Shown: one piece after another, positions 42,799 to 52,152 of the stretch
Layout: each line of letters starts with the position of its first letter
Position numbering within the stretch: the stretch's first letter is position 1
Source of the DNA: Bacteroidota bacterium
GTDB lineage: Bacteria > Bacteroidota > Bacteroidia > Cytophagales > Cytophagaceae
Direction: 5' to 3'
DNA: 64,000 nt
Assembly (NCBI GenBank): GCA_023458555.1
Contig: JAEWYS010000011.1
Coordinates: 1 to 64,000 of the forward strand
Notes under the pieces: generated by a model
What the model was told of the DNA's origin: nothing
Databases searched by the model: none
Seen by the model: the letters and a program-made list of their open reading frames with translations, nothing else
Program-made: the position numbers and the translations under genes

Positions 42799-43686
42799 AT
42801 GAAAAGCAATCGGCAACCTGACTTGAAATATCCTCAGCCTCCGTTTCCGGAGCAAAAACAGCAGCATCCCGGCGTGGAAGCAAAGATGAGCCCCAGAGCT
42901 GACCATGGACAGGATACATACGAAGGCTCAGGCAAGCTTAAAGAAAAAATTGCTGTCATTACCGGCGGAGACTCCGGCATCGGCAAAGCAGTCGCTATAG
43001 CTTTTGCCAGAGAGGGAGCGGATATCGTCCTGAGCTATTTAAATGACATGGAAGACGAAGACGCCCGTGACACCGCCGGCTATGTTGAAAAAGCAGGACG
43101 ATCCTGCCTTCTTATCAAAGGCGATATCACCAGTGAAGAGCATTGCAGGTCAATTATCGATCAGACCGTACGGCGTTTTGGCAGAGTGGATATTCTGGTC
43201 AACAATGCCGCTTTTCATATGTCCCGGAAATCACTGGAAGATATCCCTTCCGATGAATGGCGGCATACATTTGAAGTAAATGTGCATAGTATATTCTATC
43301 TGTGCAAAGCGGCAGTACCTCACATGAAGCCAGGCAGTTCCATTATCAATACCACATCCGTCAATACGTATTACCCCTCCGACGATCTGCTGCCCTATGC
43401 CGCTACCAAAGCAGCTGTTGAAAATTTTACGGCAAATCTGAGTAAGATTCTGCTCAGCCAGGAAAAAGGTATCCGTGTAAACGCTGTAGCTCCCGGGCCT
43501 GTATGGACTCCACTAATCACCTCCACCAAATGGGAAGATGCACCGACATTCGGAGAGGATACCCCGGTCGGACGTCCCGGACAACCGGCAGAGATTGCCC
43601 CTGCATTTGTATTTCTTGCCTCCGGCGAAAGCAGCTATATATCCGGAGCTACCATACCTGCAACCGGCGGCAGAGTGACCATTTGA
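42799..43686 (+). CDS. SDR-family oxidoreductase (YhxC/YghA-like)
   Basis: The 295-residue NAD(P)-dependent dehydrogenase has an N-terminal tail of about 45 residues (Q-P-P-F-P-E-Q-K-Q-Q-H-P-G-V-E), typical of the general-stress YhxC-like subgroup. A Rossmann fold with T-G-G-D-S-G-I-G near 54-61, N-N-A-A near 135 and the catalytic Y-A-A-T-K near 196-200 follows. The end V-P-A-T-G-G-R of the family is seen as I-P-A-T-G-G-R. The substrate is unknown; many relatives are stress-induced. It is a single gene with its own terminator. Confidence 0.92.
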   Translation: MKSNRQPDLKYPQPPFPEQKQQHPGVEAKMSPRADHGQDTYEGSGKLKEKIAVITGGDSGIGKAVAIAFAREGADIVLSYLNDMEDEDARDTAGYVEKAGRSCLLIKGDITSEEHCRSIIDQTVRRFGRVDILVNNAAFHMSRKSLEDIPSDEWRHTFEVNVHSIFYLCKAAVPHMKPGSSIINTTSVNTYYPSDDLLPYAATKAAVENFTANLSKILLSQEKGIRVNAVAPGPVWTPLITSTKWEDAPTFGEDTPVGRPGQPAEIAPAFVFLASGESSYISGATIPATGGRVTI

Positions 43687-43738
43687 TCAGAACAAACTCT
43701 GGCAGCAAAACCAGCTCTTCTCATCTGCTAAAAGCTTT

Positions 43739-43774
43739 CTCCTATGCTCAAAACCGCATAGGAGCCTTTTTTTT
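43739..43774 (+). terminator. Terminator after the SDR gene
   Basis: CTCCTATGC and GCATAGGAG pair perfectly around an 8-base loop, followed by a run of eight T. Confidence 0.92.
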
Positions 43775-43815
43775 GAATCCGGCCCAGGGCCATCCGCTAC
43801 AACATCCATCAGATT

Positions 43816-44340
43816 CTATTTCTTTGCCCCTTCTATTTCGTTTCCGTCTGCATCATACAACCCTTTCTTCTCCTCGGAAGCCCTAAGCAGACCATTACCC
43901 GGATCCAGGTATCCGAGCTCGGCTACCGGCGTCAGAAAATACAGAGCAAGGAAGTTTATTAAGCTCAGAAACACTGCTATTTCCAATTCACCCAAAGCCA
44001 CTGCGATACCCATAGCTCCGGTATTCCATATACTGGCTGCCGTTACAAGGCCCTGTACATTGTTTTTGACTTTAAGAATTGCTCCTCCGCCAATAAAGCC
44101 TATTCCGCTCAGCAGGCCCTGAATAGCATTACCCAGTATAGAACTATTCTCTCCGGCAGCAATTCTGGCTATGAGCACAAAACCACAACTGGCCATACCA
44201 ACAATCGGAAAAGTTCTGAAGCCGACACTTTGAGCGCCGATTCCGCGTTCCCATGCCATCGGGATAGCAAGTATCAAAGCCACCAACAGTCTTACAAGAT
44301 TTTGAAGTCCTTCCTCCCAATTTAATTCAAATAATTTCAT
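43816..44340 (-). CDS. MgtC/SapB-family membrane protein
   Basis: The 174-residue inner-membrane protein has about four to five transmembrane helices. It carries the family pattern R-L-L-V-A-L-I-L-A-I-P-M-A-W-E-R-G near 17-33, R-T-F-P-I-V-G-M near 42 and the G-L-L-S-G-I-G-F-I-G-G-G-A-I-L core near 75-89. A short charged C-terminus of about 30 residues follows. MgtC proteins act in magnesium and ATP homeostasis or modulate other transporters. The long C-terminal ACT-like domain of Salmonella MgtC is absent, as in many environmental members. Confidence 0.9.
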   Translation of the reverse strand: MKLFELNWEEGLQNLVRLLVALILAIPMAWERGIGAQSVGFRTFPIVGMASCGFVLIARIAAGENSSILGNAIQGLLSGIGFIGGGAILKVKNNVQGLVTAASIWNTGAMGIAVALGELEIAVFLSLINFLALYFLTPVAELGYLDPGNGLLRASEEKKGLYDADGNEIEGAKK

Positions 44341-44728
44341 AAGTTTTGTATTTTAAAGTTTCATTTTAGTTGATACATCTAACAGGCACTCCTGTTATTT
44401 GTTGAACATTTCTGATGATCTGCTTCAGCAATACTGTACAATATCAATTCCGTCAACCGCTTATATTTTTATTAATTTTATTTTTCTTCCGGATTTCTGC
44501 AACAATCGGATTTTTCGTATAAAAAGTCCCGGAAGTTATACTGTTTTCTGTTCACACAATATCCGCCCCCGAACACTTGTTCATATCATCCCGGATTTTT
44601 CCTTTACTCTACCCGGCCGGCAGCAAAACAATTAAAAGGTATATCTCTTTATTCTCTGTCAGGAAGGCCGGACTAACTGTAAAAATCAGCCCTTAGCTAT
44701 AGGTAGTTAATCAAAACATGCAATCGAT
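44341..44728. other. Divergent intergenic region
   Basis: This AT-rich region lies between the MgtC gene (minus) and the aldo/keto reductase gene (plus). I see no credible ORF, repeat or hairpin; it must contain the two promoters. Confidence 0.5.
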
Positions 44729-45721
44729 ATGAGCAATACTATTCTGAAAAAAGAACACGAGCTTGGATTGGGCGGTGTCGCAATAGGCACTGCATTTGAA
44801 AACGTTACGGACGAACAATCGGAAAGAGTGCTGGAAGAGGCCTGGAGGCTCGGTATCCGCTACTATGATACATCACCATGGTACGGCCTCACCCGAAGCG
44901 AGCGGCGTTTCGGCAATTTCCTGAGAACAAAGCCCCGGGATCAGTATGTCTTTTCAACCAAGGTGGGACGTCTGTTTTATCCTGTACCGGCAGACAACGT
45001 GCCGGCTACTATGTGGAAAAACCCTCTGCCCTTTGATTTTGAGCATATGTATACCGCCGATGCCGTAAAAAGGTCTATAGACGAAAGCCTGGAACGGAGC
45101 GCAGTGGGCCATATCGATATTGTCTATGTGCACGATCTTTCGGAAGACCAGGTAGGCGACCGCTACGATTACTTTCTGAAGCAGGCAAGACAAGGCGCTT
45201 TCAAAGCGCTGTCCGATTTGCGTAGCCAGGGAGTGATCAAAGCATGGGGCATGGGCGTAAACAAGATTCAGCCGATCCTGGATTGTATAGACTCTGCCGA
45301 TCCGGACATCTGTCTGTCGGCTACACAATATTCTATCCTGGAACATGAGGATGCAGCAGACAGACTATTGCCGGCAGTCAGAAAAGCAGGCGTAAAGCTG
45401 GTATCCGGTGCAGGCTATAATTCCGGTTTTATCGGTGGAAGACAGCGCTACAACTATAAGGAAGTAATTCCCAAAGGATTTGAAGAAAAAAGAGAAAAAA
45501 TCGCATCCATAGCCCGAAAATACGACACTACAATCATACATGCTGCAATCCAGTTCGTATTAGCAGCAGATGAGTTTGTTTCCATTATTCCGGGTGCCAG
45601 CACACCGGGACAGGTAAAAGACAATGTAAAGGGCTGGCAGGCCAGAATTCCAGATGCTTTTTGGAAAGAATTAAAAGACGAAGGCCTGATTTATAAAAAT
45701 GCACAGGTGCCTGAAGATTGA
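44729..45721 (+). CDS. Aldo/keto reductase (D-threo-aldose 1-dehydrogenase type)
   Basis: The 330-residue cytoplasmic TIM-barrel oxidoreductase shows G-L-G-G near the start and the catalytic Asp and Tyr in Y-Y-D-T-S-P-W-Y-G near 49-57. The Lys is in F-S-T-K-V-G-R near 78, His in Y-V-H-D-L near 133 and the cofactor-binding I-I-P-G-A-S-T-P near 288. The Y-D-T-S-P-W-Y-G-x-x-x-S-E-R-R-F-G pattern matches L-fucose/D-threo-aldose dehydrogenases and pyridoxal dehydrogenases. Substrate cannot be fixed from sequence. It is a single gene. Confidence 0.9.
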   Translation: MSNTILKKEHELGLGGVAIGTAFENVTDEQSERVLEEAWRLGIRYYDTSPWYGLTRSERRFGNFLRTKPRDQYVFSTKVGRLFYPVPADNVPATMWKNPLPFDFEHMYTADAVKRSIDESLERSAVGHIDIVYVHDLSEDQVGDRYDYFLKQARQGAFKALSDLRSQGVIKAWGMGVNKIQPILDCIDSADPDICLSATQYSILEHEDAADRLLPAVRKAGVKLVSGAGYNSGFIGGRQRYNYKEVIPKGFEEKREKIASIARKYDTTIIHAAIQFVLAADEFVSIIPGASTPGQVKDNVKGWQARIPDAFWKELKDEGLIYKNAQVPED

Positions 45722-45937
45722 ACAAGAGACATTATTCAATCACTCTGTCCAGAACATCCTGTAAACGTTATCCTGAAAGAGAAGGGTAACGTTTGCTACA
45801 GGAAGTATACCCCAAAAATCTTTGTTTGTTTTTCCAATGCTGAATGCGAACTCATACAACAGTCTGTTCGCCAATGCTCCTCTATATCGATCCGTTATAT
45901 CTGATTTTAATAGTACAATACCGGCTGAGAAGAAAAC

Positions 45938-45983
45938 ACCAAAAGGCACAAGCGGATAGCCCGTACCTTTTGGTCGTCTTTTT
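45938..45983. terminator. Bidirectional terminator
   Basis: ACCAAAAGG-CAC and GTA-CCTTTTGGT pair across a 13-base loop, with T-rich flanks on both strands, between the convergent aldo/keto reductase gene and T9SS gene. The 210-bp stretch to its left has a minus-strand open frame (45949-45740, GTG start inside the hairpin) of doubtful reality. Confidence 0.72.
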
Positions 45984-46021
45984 ACAACCCTTTAAATGGT
46001 TTGTATACTTGCACGAGGAAA

Positions 46022-47290
46022 TTATCGTGCAACAATAAATGATTTCACCGTATCTCCTACCTTTACAAGATAGTGACCAGGTTGCAGATCAGATAAGCGC
46101 ACTTCAAAGAGTTCATTTGTAATAATTCCCTGCTCCACAGTTCTACCGGTATAATCCATGATGGCATAGATTTTACCAAAGGCGGCGGTTTCTCCGGAAG
46201 AGATTTTTAAGACATCCGACACAGGATTGGGATATATGGTCAGTTGTAACTCATTCCCTGATCTTCCTGACAGATTCGTAACATTACCATCCACCATTGT
46301 CCGGTAGATGCCTTTCAGGCTTTTGGCATATACATAGCCTTTCCAATAAGTCAGGGAGCTAAATTGGGTTGTTTGTGGCAAACCGTCACTATATAAAACA
46401 AAGTTGCTTACATTAGCACCGGCTTTGTATGCAAGCTCAGTTCTTCCGTTGCCTCCCTGATACGTCGTAAGTGAAATCAAGAGCTCTCCGCTTTCAAGCT
46501 GAAAAAGAGAACTGGCAAAATATCCGCCATAGTCAAAAGTTGAGTTTGGTATGGTTACCAGAGTCCAGTCACTTCCGTTGTCCGAATAAGCGATTTTATT
46601 GTCTTCACTATGTATGTATATTCTGTTTCCATCATTGCCGTACACCAAAGCCCCGTTATATGGAAAAAGAGCAGTAGTAGCCCAGACTCTTGTCTTTGTC
46701 CGTCCGTTGTCTGATACTTTCCAAAGTCCTGTAGAGTCAGCATCCGAAATTCTGAGTGATACATACATATCATTATTTTTGTCAAAGCCGACAAGGCTTA
46801 TAGTACCATTCGTGGACCAGAAACGGGAAAAAGTTTCGCCTGCATCTTCGGATACCTCTATCGTATATCGGTCATTGATATATATCTTGTCATTGACTTT
46901 ATCAAGCAGGTAGCTGCTTTTGGAACTTTTTCGAATCCACTGCCCGTTTTCCTGGTTCTTCTTTCTGAATCCGTTCTGAGCAGCAAACGGTGTATTACTC
47001 ACAAGGTATTCATTGCCTTTATGACGATTGTAATCGTAGCAGCCGTATGCTCCGTCTATTGTCTTTGCTGAATCCAGTACTACTCCGGGTGTAACAGACC
47101 GATACAGATAATTTACGTAGGTAGTAGCTCCCGAAGGAACATTGCGCGTAAAATAAAGTGTGTCGTTTATTACCTTCAAATCTCTTGTATCCCATTCCTG
47201 TCCATATACAAGCTCCCAGTCCTGAGCAAAACTGTGATTAATACAAAGAGAGAGCAGTAATAAATGGAAAACAGTAAAGCTTTTTTTCAT
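46022..47290 (-). CDS. Secreted sialidase-like protein with T9SS sorting domain
   Basis: The 422-residue protein has a signal peptide (about 1-22, H-S-F-A-Q) and a propeller-like body with BNR-type elements such as V-S-E-D-A-G-E-T-F and K-V-S-D-N-G-R-T-K. The T9SS type A domain begins at I-Y-P-N-P-V-S-D near 350 and ends K-S-F-I-V-A-R. It resembles a shorter version of the 4154-6436 product in layout. No catalytic residues can be assigned. It lies 83 bp downstream of the next gene on the minus strand, so the two may be co-transcribed. Confidence 0.87.
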   Translation of the reverse strand: MKKSFTVFHLLLLSLCINHSFAQDWELVYGQEWDTRDLKVINDTLYFTRNVPSGATTYVNYLYRSVTPGVVLDSAKTIDGAYGCYDYNRHKGNEYLVSNTPFAAQNGFRKKNQENGQWIRKSSKSSYLLDKVNDKIYINDRYTIEVSEDAGETFSRFWSTNGTISLVGFDKNNDMYVSLRISDADSTGLWKVSDNGRTKTRVWATTALFPYNGALVYGNDGNRIYIHSEDNKIAYSDNGSDWTLVTIPNSTFDYGGYFASSLFQLESGELLISLTTYQGGNGRTELAYKAGANVSNFVLYSDGLPQTTQFSSLTYWKGYVYAKSLKGIYRTMVDGNVTNLSGRSGNELQLTIYPNPVSDVLKISSGETAAFGKIYAIMDYTGRTVEQGIITNELFEVRLSDLQPGHYLVKVGDTVKSFIVAR

Positions 47291-47373
47291 AGTCAGTTAT
47301 TTTAAATTACAGAACATACATAACATCACTCAGGCACAAAACCGATAAAAAACTCATATCGAGCGGTCTGCTA

Positions 47374-48411
47374 TTAGTTATTGGCTTTGATATAAGCAAG
47401 CAGGTAATCGTTGTACTTATCCAGCGCATTGAGTACCGCCTCTTTATAGGCTTTAGGATCGGCGTAGATCACAAACGTATTTTCAGATACACCGCGTCCG
47501 CTTTTGACGATACCGCCTGAAAACATACTGGCCATATCACCTGCAAAAGCGCTCTTGAATTTTTTCATACTTTCAGGCATTCCTTTCGCTTTGTCCAGTT
47601 CCGCGACATAGGGAATATCAGACACAATTGCATTACCAGTCTGCAACAACGCATTGCAATAACTCCAGTTACCACCAGTAAATTTGGCATAAGTGCCATC
47701 GCCTTTAAACTGCTTGCCCAAGGACGCGGAGGTGATACCTTCTATTCTGATGACAGGCTGAATTTCTGTCTCGAACTTATCGGACCGATAGCCCCAAAGA
47801 TCTGTAGTTCCTCTTTTGATGGTCTGGTCGATATCAATAAAATCAACGGTGATAAACAACTGACCTGCGGGTATTTTCAGATCATTTCCCAAAGAGGAAT
47901 GCGCTCCCGTCATTCCGGTAGGATATTCGATATAAGGAGCATTATTGGCCGTAAAGATTTTAGCGATTCCCCAATTCTTTTTTTCGGTTTCACGCGCAAG
48001 ACCAGCATTATTGTCCACCAGTTTCTGATACGCCTTGTTATTTTTATATGCTTCGCTGAGCGAAAATCCGTTTTCCTTCAATTTCGCTTCCAGTCTTTTA
48101 TAATACTCATCCGTTATTTCCTGAAGAAAACCATCTTCAATACCCTCAAGGAATCCCCAAGTGATGACATTACCGACACCACGTTTTTCCTGTTCCTGAC
48201 GGGTTGCCAGCTTAAACTGCAGATTGACACTGGTGAGCGCTACTTCACCGGCCTTTTTGAAAGGAGCGCGATGTGTACCTTTAGGAGCGAACATTTTTTT
48301 CACTTCCTTGTCGGAAACCTGCGCTCTGACAGACGACTGAAATAACAGACAAAAAGCCGCTCCAATGACGCATACAAACATTTTGCTTTGAAAGAATAAT
48401 TGATTTCTCAT
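47374..48411 (-). CDS. Secreted protein of unknown function
   Basis: The 345-residue product begins with a signal peptide (about 1-31, S-V-R-A-Q). The mature part has a charged helical section with Q-E-Q-E-K-R-G-V-G and a region G-M-T-G-A-H-S-S-L-G-N-D-L-K-I-P-A-G-Q-L-F-I-T-V-D-F-I-D-I near 165-195. A helical C-terminus (Y-K-E-A-V-L-N-A-L-D-K-Y) closes it. I recognise no family. Export to the periplasm or outer membrane is likely. It lies upstream of the T9SS gene on the same strand and could form an operon with it. Confidence 0.75.
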   Translation of the reverse strand: MRNQLFFQSKMFVCVIGAAFCLLFQSSVRAQVSDKEVKKMFAPKGTHRAPFKKAGEVALTSVNLQFKLATRQEQEKRGVGNVITWGFLEGIEDGFLQEITDEYYKRLEAKLKENGFSLSEAYKNNKAYQKLVDNNAGLARETEKKNWGIAKIFTANNAPYIEYPTGMTGAHSSLGNDLKIPAGQLFITVDFIDIDQTIKRGTTDLWGYRSDKFETEIQPVIRIEGITSASLGKQFKGDGTYAKFTGGNWSYCNALLQTGNAIVSDIPYVAELDKAKGMPESMKKFKSAFAGDMASMFSGGIVKSGRGVSENTFVIYADPKAYKEAVLNALDKYNDYLLAYIKANN

Positions 48412-48483
48412 GGTTATTTATGTGATAAAATCCAGTTAAAGCAGCTTCTGCCGCATCAAACACAAATTGTATTTTTTTATTAA

Positions 48484-48663
48484 AATCAGTTTTCAGAGGT
48501 TGTACCAAACACTGTAATCCGAGATTATTTCACCAAACAGGTACGACGTATAGCGGATGATACCGCTCTGATGAAAATAATACTGGAGATAGAGAAAGAA
48601 CATAGTAATTTCATAGCCTTTATTAAATTATCCGGAAGCAAAAATAAGGGCTCAGAAATGTAA
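48484..48663 (+). pseudogene. Possible 3' remnant of an unrecognised gene
   Basis: A 59-codon frame without a plausible start fills the gap between two minus-strand genes and reads like protein: V-I-R-D-Y-F-T-K-Q-V-R-R-I-A-D-D-T-A, then I-L-E-I-E-K-E-H-S-N-F-I-A-F-I-K-L. The 5' end is missing and no family is recognised. It may be the end of a deleted gene, or chance. Confidence 0.3.
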
Positions 48664-48685
48664 AAAAGTCAAATATTATAGGTCT

Positions 48686-49795
48686 TTACATCTTTTCCAG
48701 CTCTTTTTTGCGGAATTCACTGGGTGTGCATCCTGTTATTTTCTTAAATGCGGTATTAAAGGTGGCTTTTGTATTAAACCCACTTTCGTATCCGATCGCT
48801 TCAAGTTTCAGATGTCCATTTTCTATAATCATTTTCCGGGCTTCTTTCACACGATAGTCATTCACAAAATCTGAAAAATTTTTCCGGTGTTGCTGATTGA
48901 TGATTTGAGAAAGGTGATGATGTTTAACGTTGATCTCCCTGGCAAGAGTCTGAAGCGTTAGATCGGGTTGAAGATAAAGCTTATTTTGTTCCATAACACG
49001 GCAGAGCTCCTCATTGAGTCGAAGAGCCTCTCCCTCATCCAGGCTTGAATTGGTATACTTAGGTTTATTTTCTTTCAGTCCTCCGTCTTCAAACGAAGCA
49101 CTGTTCCATTTCTGACCTAAAAATCTATATATAATAATGACATACAAAACACCGGAAACCAGAGGAAGTATTTCTACATATATTGGTGGCAAAGGAAGCA
49201 GATAAATTGCCGCGCCAAAAAAGCCAAAGGCCAGCAACATAATGGTATATTTCAGCAGCCAGAGACAGTTGTCCTTAAAAACCCCTGATATCTTATCTTT
49301 TCTATTATAAAGTAAAACGATCACATAGATAAAAAAGGTCTGAATGTATGGGTAAAACAACCAGTCGCTGATCTGATAATCCTGTATATAGACGGATTGT
49401 ATAAGATCTATATAAGCGAGCTGCTCCTCAGAACTTTTAAAATGAAACTTTGCATAGTAGCAAAACACCAAGAGGCCGGGAATGAGCAGCACATATTGTT
49501 TCCAGTTATACATCAGCTTTTCTCCTGTCACTTCCCTCACATACCACAGATATAAGGGAGCAAGCCAGAACCCTACAGCCCAGTCCAGATCAATCAAATA
49601 AGGAAAATCATATATCCAGCCAGTGGACTTAAGAGCAAAAGAAAGCGATATGACTGATAAAAAAATAAGAAATAATCCCAGATGAAAATTAGCACGTCCG
49701 ATACCTTCTTTCGTTCTGATTAAAAAAAAGATACCGAAAATCAAACAATGAAAAACGATGGCAAGGTTGATATAAGCGAATAACATTAAAAACAA
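48686..49795 (-). CDS. AraC-family regulator with membrane-embedded N-terminus (first of two)
   Basis: The 369-residue regulator has seven or so hydrophobic segments in residues 1-235, then a cytoplasmic linker. A C-terminal AraC domain (about 265-368) follows, with the first helix-turn-helix at L-A-R-E-I-N-V-K-H-H-H-L-S-Q-I-I-N and the second ending in the classical F-K-K-I-T-G-C-T-P-S-E-F-R-K. Such membrane-sensor AraC proteins are common in Bacteroidota. Layout matches the regulator at 53902-55155, so the two are likely paralogues. Ligand and targets are unknown. Confidence 0.9.
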   Translation of the reverse strand: MFLMLFAYINLAIVFHCLIFGIFFLIRTKEGIGRANFHLGLFLIFLSVISLSFALKSTGWIYDFPYLIDLDWAVGFWLAPLYLWYVREVTGEKLMYNWKQYVLLIPGLLVFCYYAKFHFKSSEEQLAYIDLIQSVYIQDYQISDWLFYPYIQTFFIYVIVLLYNRKDKISGVFKDNCLWLLKYTIMLLAFGFFGAAIYLLPLPPIYVEILPLVSGVLYVIIIYRFLGQKWNSASFEDGGLKENKPKYTNSSLDEGEALRLNEELCRVMEQNKLYLQPDLTLQTLAREINVKHHHLSQIINQQHRKNFSDFVNDYRVKEARKMIIENGHLKLEAIGYESGFNTKATFNTAFKKITGCTPSEFRKKELEKM

Positions 49796-49867
49796 GTTTT
49801 AATTTCGCGAATATAACGATTTTCAGAGAGGCAAAATTCAGATCTTTTCGTGTCAGTCGACGAAAAC

Positions 49868-49901
49868 AAAAAAACAGGTCGCCTGAAAGCGACCTGTTTT
49901 T
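49868..49901 (-). terminator. Strong hairpin terminator
   Basis: AAAACAGGTCGC and GCGACCTGTTTT form a 12-bp stem around a 6-base loop, with A and T runs on either side. It lies just downstream (minus strand) of the degenerate frame ending at 49921 and so supports a real gene there in the past. Confidence 0.85.
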
Positions 49902-49920
49902 CTATACAGTATACTGATTG

Positions 49921-50215
49921 TTAGCACACAAACATTCGGGTTGTTGCACTAAAATCTTTCCAATGTATCCATACATCGTCATTATGGTTTTCCTGCCAGG
50001 CAGGGTAACAATACGCCCAGGTAGTCTGAGTATTGGCCGGATTCTGTACCCAGACATATCCTAAAGACAATACCACCAACTTGCCTCCCAGCCATAACGT
50101 GAACGAGTTTATACAAAAACAACCAAATTCCTTCAGGATAAATTTCAGAATATACGTGACGGCATCCTCTGTGAAAATTGACCCGCAAACACACTCCTGG
50201 CTTAAAAAGGTCTGA
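49921..50215 (-). pseudogene. Probable degenerate gene, unknown family
   Basis: On the minus strand a frame without a start ends at TAA 49921-49923 with protein-like text (N-P-A-N-T-Q-T-T-W-A-Y-C-Y-P-A-W-Q and D-D-V-W-I-H-W-K-D-F). Other frames further upstream also look coding (L-K-D-I-W-Q-E-I-L-I-D-R-I), as if frameshifts had accumulated. A terminator placed 20 bp after the stop supports a former gene. No family recognised. The stretch 50216-50485 beyond it is AT-rich and otherwise empty. Confidence 0.4.
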
Positions 50216-50485
50216 TCCGATCAATTAGTATTTCCTGCCAAATATCTTTTAATTGTATAAAAGACGATACAGCACAACTATTTTTATTTTAAAATAATTA
50301 GTAAAAAAATCAACTATAAAACCAGACAATTAGCGATAAAAAGCAGTTTGTAAAAAACTAAACAGTGTTATCAGATCATACAATAAAGGGCTATTTTAAA
50401 AAAATCCGCTTTTTTGTCCCGGAATGCCCATTCCGATTGTCTTAGAAACAATCAAGATAAATCATTAATTTCAAAACAAAAGATT

Positions 50486-50824
50486 ATGAAAGAATTTCTG
50501 ATGCTCATCCGCGAAAACGCCGGCTACGGCACACTATCCGTTGAACAAATGCAGGCGGATATCGAAGAGCATATCAAATGGGTAGAGACCTTAGCCGAAA
50601 AAGGACACTTCAAAGCAGGCAATCCTCTCGACTCCAGCGGCGTTATTCTAAAAAATGACAGTGTTACCGACGGTCCGTTTATCGAAACCAAGGAGTGTGT
50701 AAGCGGTTACTATTTTCTATTGGCCCGCTCACTGGAAGAAGCAGCTGCACTTGCCAGAGAGTGCCCGGATCTGAAACGCGGAGCGACACTGGAAATCCGG
50801 GAAATCATCAATACAGATGAATAA
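50486..50824 (+). CDS. YCII-related protein of the DGPF type
   Basis: The 112-residue protein has the YCII-like ferredoxin fold pattern (M-K-E-F-L-M-L-I at the start, a central G-x-F-K-A-G-N-P-L). The D-G-P-F motif is at residues 62-65, followed by F-I-E-T-K-E. DGPF proteins are encoded with ECF42 sigma factors, and the next gene is exactly that, overlapping by 8 bp. The biochemical role is unknown, but an enzyme or regulator partner of the sigma factor is expected. I start it at ATG 50486; an upstream in-frame start adds 24 atypical residues. Confidence 0.9.
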   Translation: MKEFLMLIRENAGYGTLSVEQMQADIEEHIKWVETLAEKGHFKAGNPLDSSGVILKNDSVTDGPFIETKECVSGYYFLLARSLEEAAALARECPDLKRGATLEIREIINTDE

Positions 50825-52082
50825 CAGCACAGACAGGGACATTAATCTGCTTGCCAGCCATCTTTTCAGAGAAAATTATGGAAAGATGGTGGCTTATCTG
50901 TCCCGTAAATACGGTTACCATCAAATTGATACGATCACAGATGCCGTACAGGAAGCTTTTGAAGCCGCCCTCAAAACCTGGAAATTTAACAGTATCCCGG
51001 ACAATACATTTGCCTGGCTGCTCAAAGTAGCCAGCAACAAACTGCTGAACAAAATCAGGCAGACAGCAATATATCAGTCTCATCGGAATGTGATCGCCCT
51101 CTGCTCTTCTGAAGAAGACGTTACAGAGCAGGAATTGGAAGAAAGTCTGCTCAGTCTGCTGACATACTTTAGCGGAATTGATTTTTCTGACCGGAACAAG
51201 CTGATTATTTCACTGTATTTCCTGTGCGGCTTCGGATACGATGAAATTGCCAATGCGCTGCTCCTGAAAAGGGAAACAGTCAAAAAAGTCATCCTGCGGA
51301 GCAGGGAAGAAATCCGGCAGTTTGCATTCAGATACGATGCGACTGAAACCGGTATTTATAAAGACCATCTGCCCCATTTGCTGAAAATTATCTACCTGCT
51401 TTTTAACGAAGGCTATAAAAGCTCAAAAAAAGACAGGAATATTCATTATGATTTATGCTACGAAGCCATTCGCTTGGGAAAGCTTATGCTCAATCACTGT
51501 CCCGAAAACACCGAGCTGCATTCGTTACTGGCACTTATGTTTTTTAATACGTCAAGATTTGCCGCGCGCACCAGGCAGAACTGCTGGATATCGATCGAAG
51601 AGCAAGACAGGAATCGTTGGGACAAGACATTAATCAGCGAAGGCTTTTATCACCTGAATATGGCCAAAACCGGTCAGGCCATACCCGGCAAATACTATCT
51701 GGAAGCCCTGATAGCTTCTGTTCACAGCAGCTCGGAAAGCTACCGGACCACTGATTGGCAAGCTATCGTATACCTGTACCGACAACTGGAACTACTGGAA
51801 CCAAAATCCATAGCGATAAAGCTGAACAGAATTATTGCCGAATGCAATATCCGTTCCGGTGAAGAGCTTATCTCAGAGCTGCAAGACCTTGAGCCCGCTG
51901 CAGGTGAAGAAGCAGCGTTCTCTTTCTATAGCGCTATGGCCTATATCTTTCTCCGAATGAAAGATTGGATCAAGGCAAAAGAATATTACACCTTGTCAGG
52001 CTCCTTTACGAAAAACAGCGCTGACAAAAACTTTATAGATAAAAAGCTGCGGTATATCGAACAGCATCTTTCAACGCACTAA
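50817..52082 (+). CDS. ECF42-type RNA polymerase sigma factor with TPR-like C-terminal domain (DUF6596)
   Basis: The 421-residue protein has sigma region 2 (about 15-80, with Y-G-K-M-V-A-Y-L-S-R-K-Y and D-A-V-Q-E-A-F-E-A-A-L-K-T-W-K-F) and region 4 (about 110-170, with F-G-Y-D-E-I-A-N-A-L-L-L-K-R-E-T-V-K-K). A 240-residue DUF6596/tetratricopeptide-like extension (L-L-F-N-E-G-Y-K-S-S, Y-H-L-N-M-A-K-T-G) defines the ECF42 group. This extension replaces an anti-sigma factor as the control element. Translation is coupled to the DGPF gene by an 8-bp overlap; that gene is the usual target. Confidence 0.92.
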   Translation: MNNSTDRDINLLASHLFRENYGKMVAYLSRKYGYHQIDTITDAVQEAFEAALKTWKFNSIPDNTFAWLLKVASNKLLNKIRQTAIYQSHRNVIALCSSEEDVTEQELEESLLSLLTYFSGIDFSDRNKLIISLYFLCGFGYDEIANALLLKRETVKKVILRSREEIRQFAFRYDATETGIYKDHLPHLLKIIYLLFNEGYKSSKKDRNIHYDLCYEAIRLGKLMLNHCPENTELHSLLALMFFNTSRFAARTRQNCWISIEEQDRNRWDKTLISEGFYHLNMAKTGQAIPGKYYLEALIASVHSSSESYRTTDWQAIVYLYRQLELLEPKSIAIKLNRIIAECNIRSGEELISELQDLEPAAGEEAAFSFYSAMAYIFLRMKDWIKAKEYYTLSGSFTKNSADKNFIDKKLRYIEQHLSTH

Positions 52083-52152
52083 TGTTCCGGCTCCTGCCAG
52101 ATCAGGCAAATTCCCCTGCCATGCAGAAGCCGGAGTTTACTTTTTTAAAAAC

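Noticed and set aside
45740..45949. Minus-strand 69-codon frame between aldo/keto reductase and T9SS genes
   Set aside because: It starts with GTG inside a terminator hairpin and has no recognisable similarity. Some protein-like composition remains, so a decayed end cannot be excluded.
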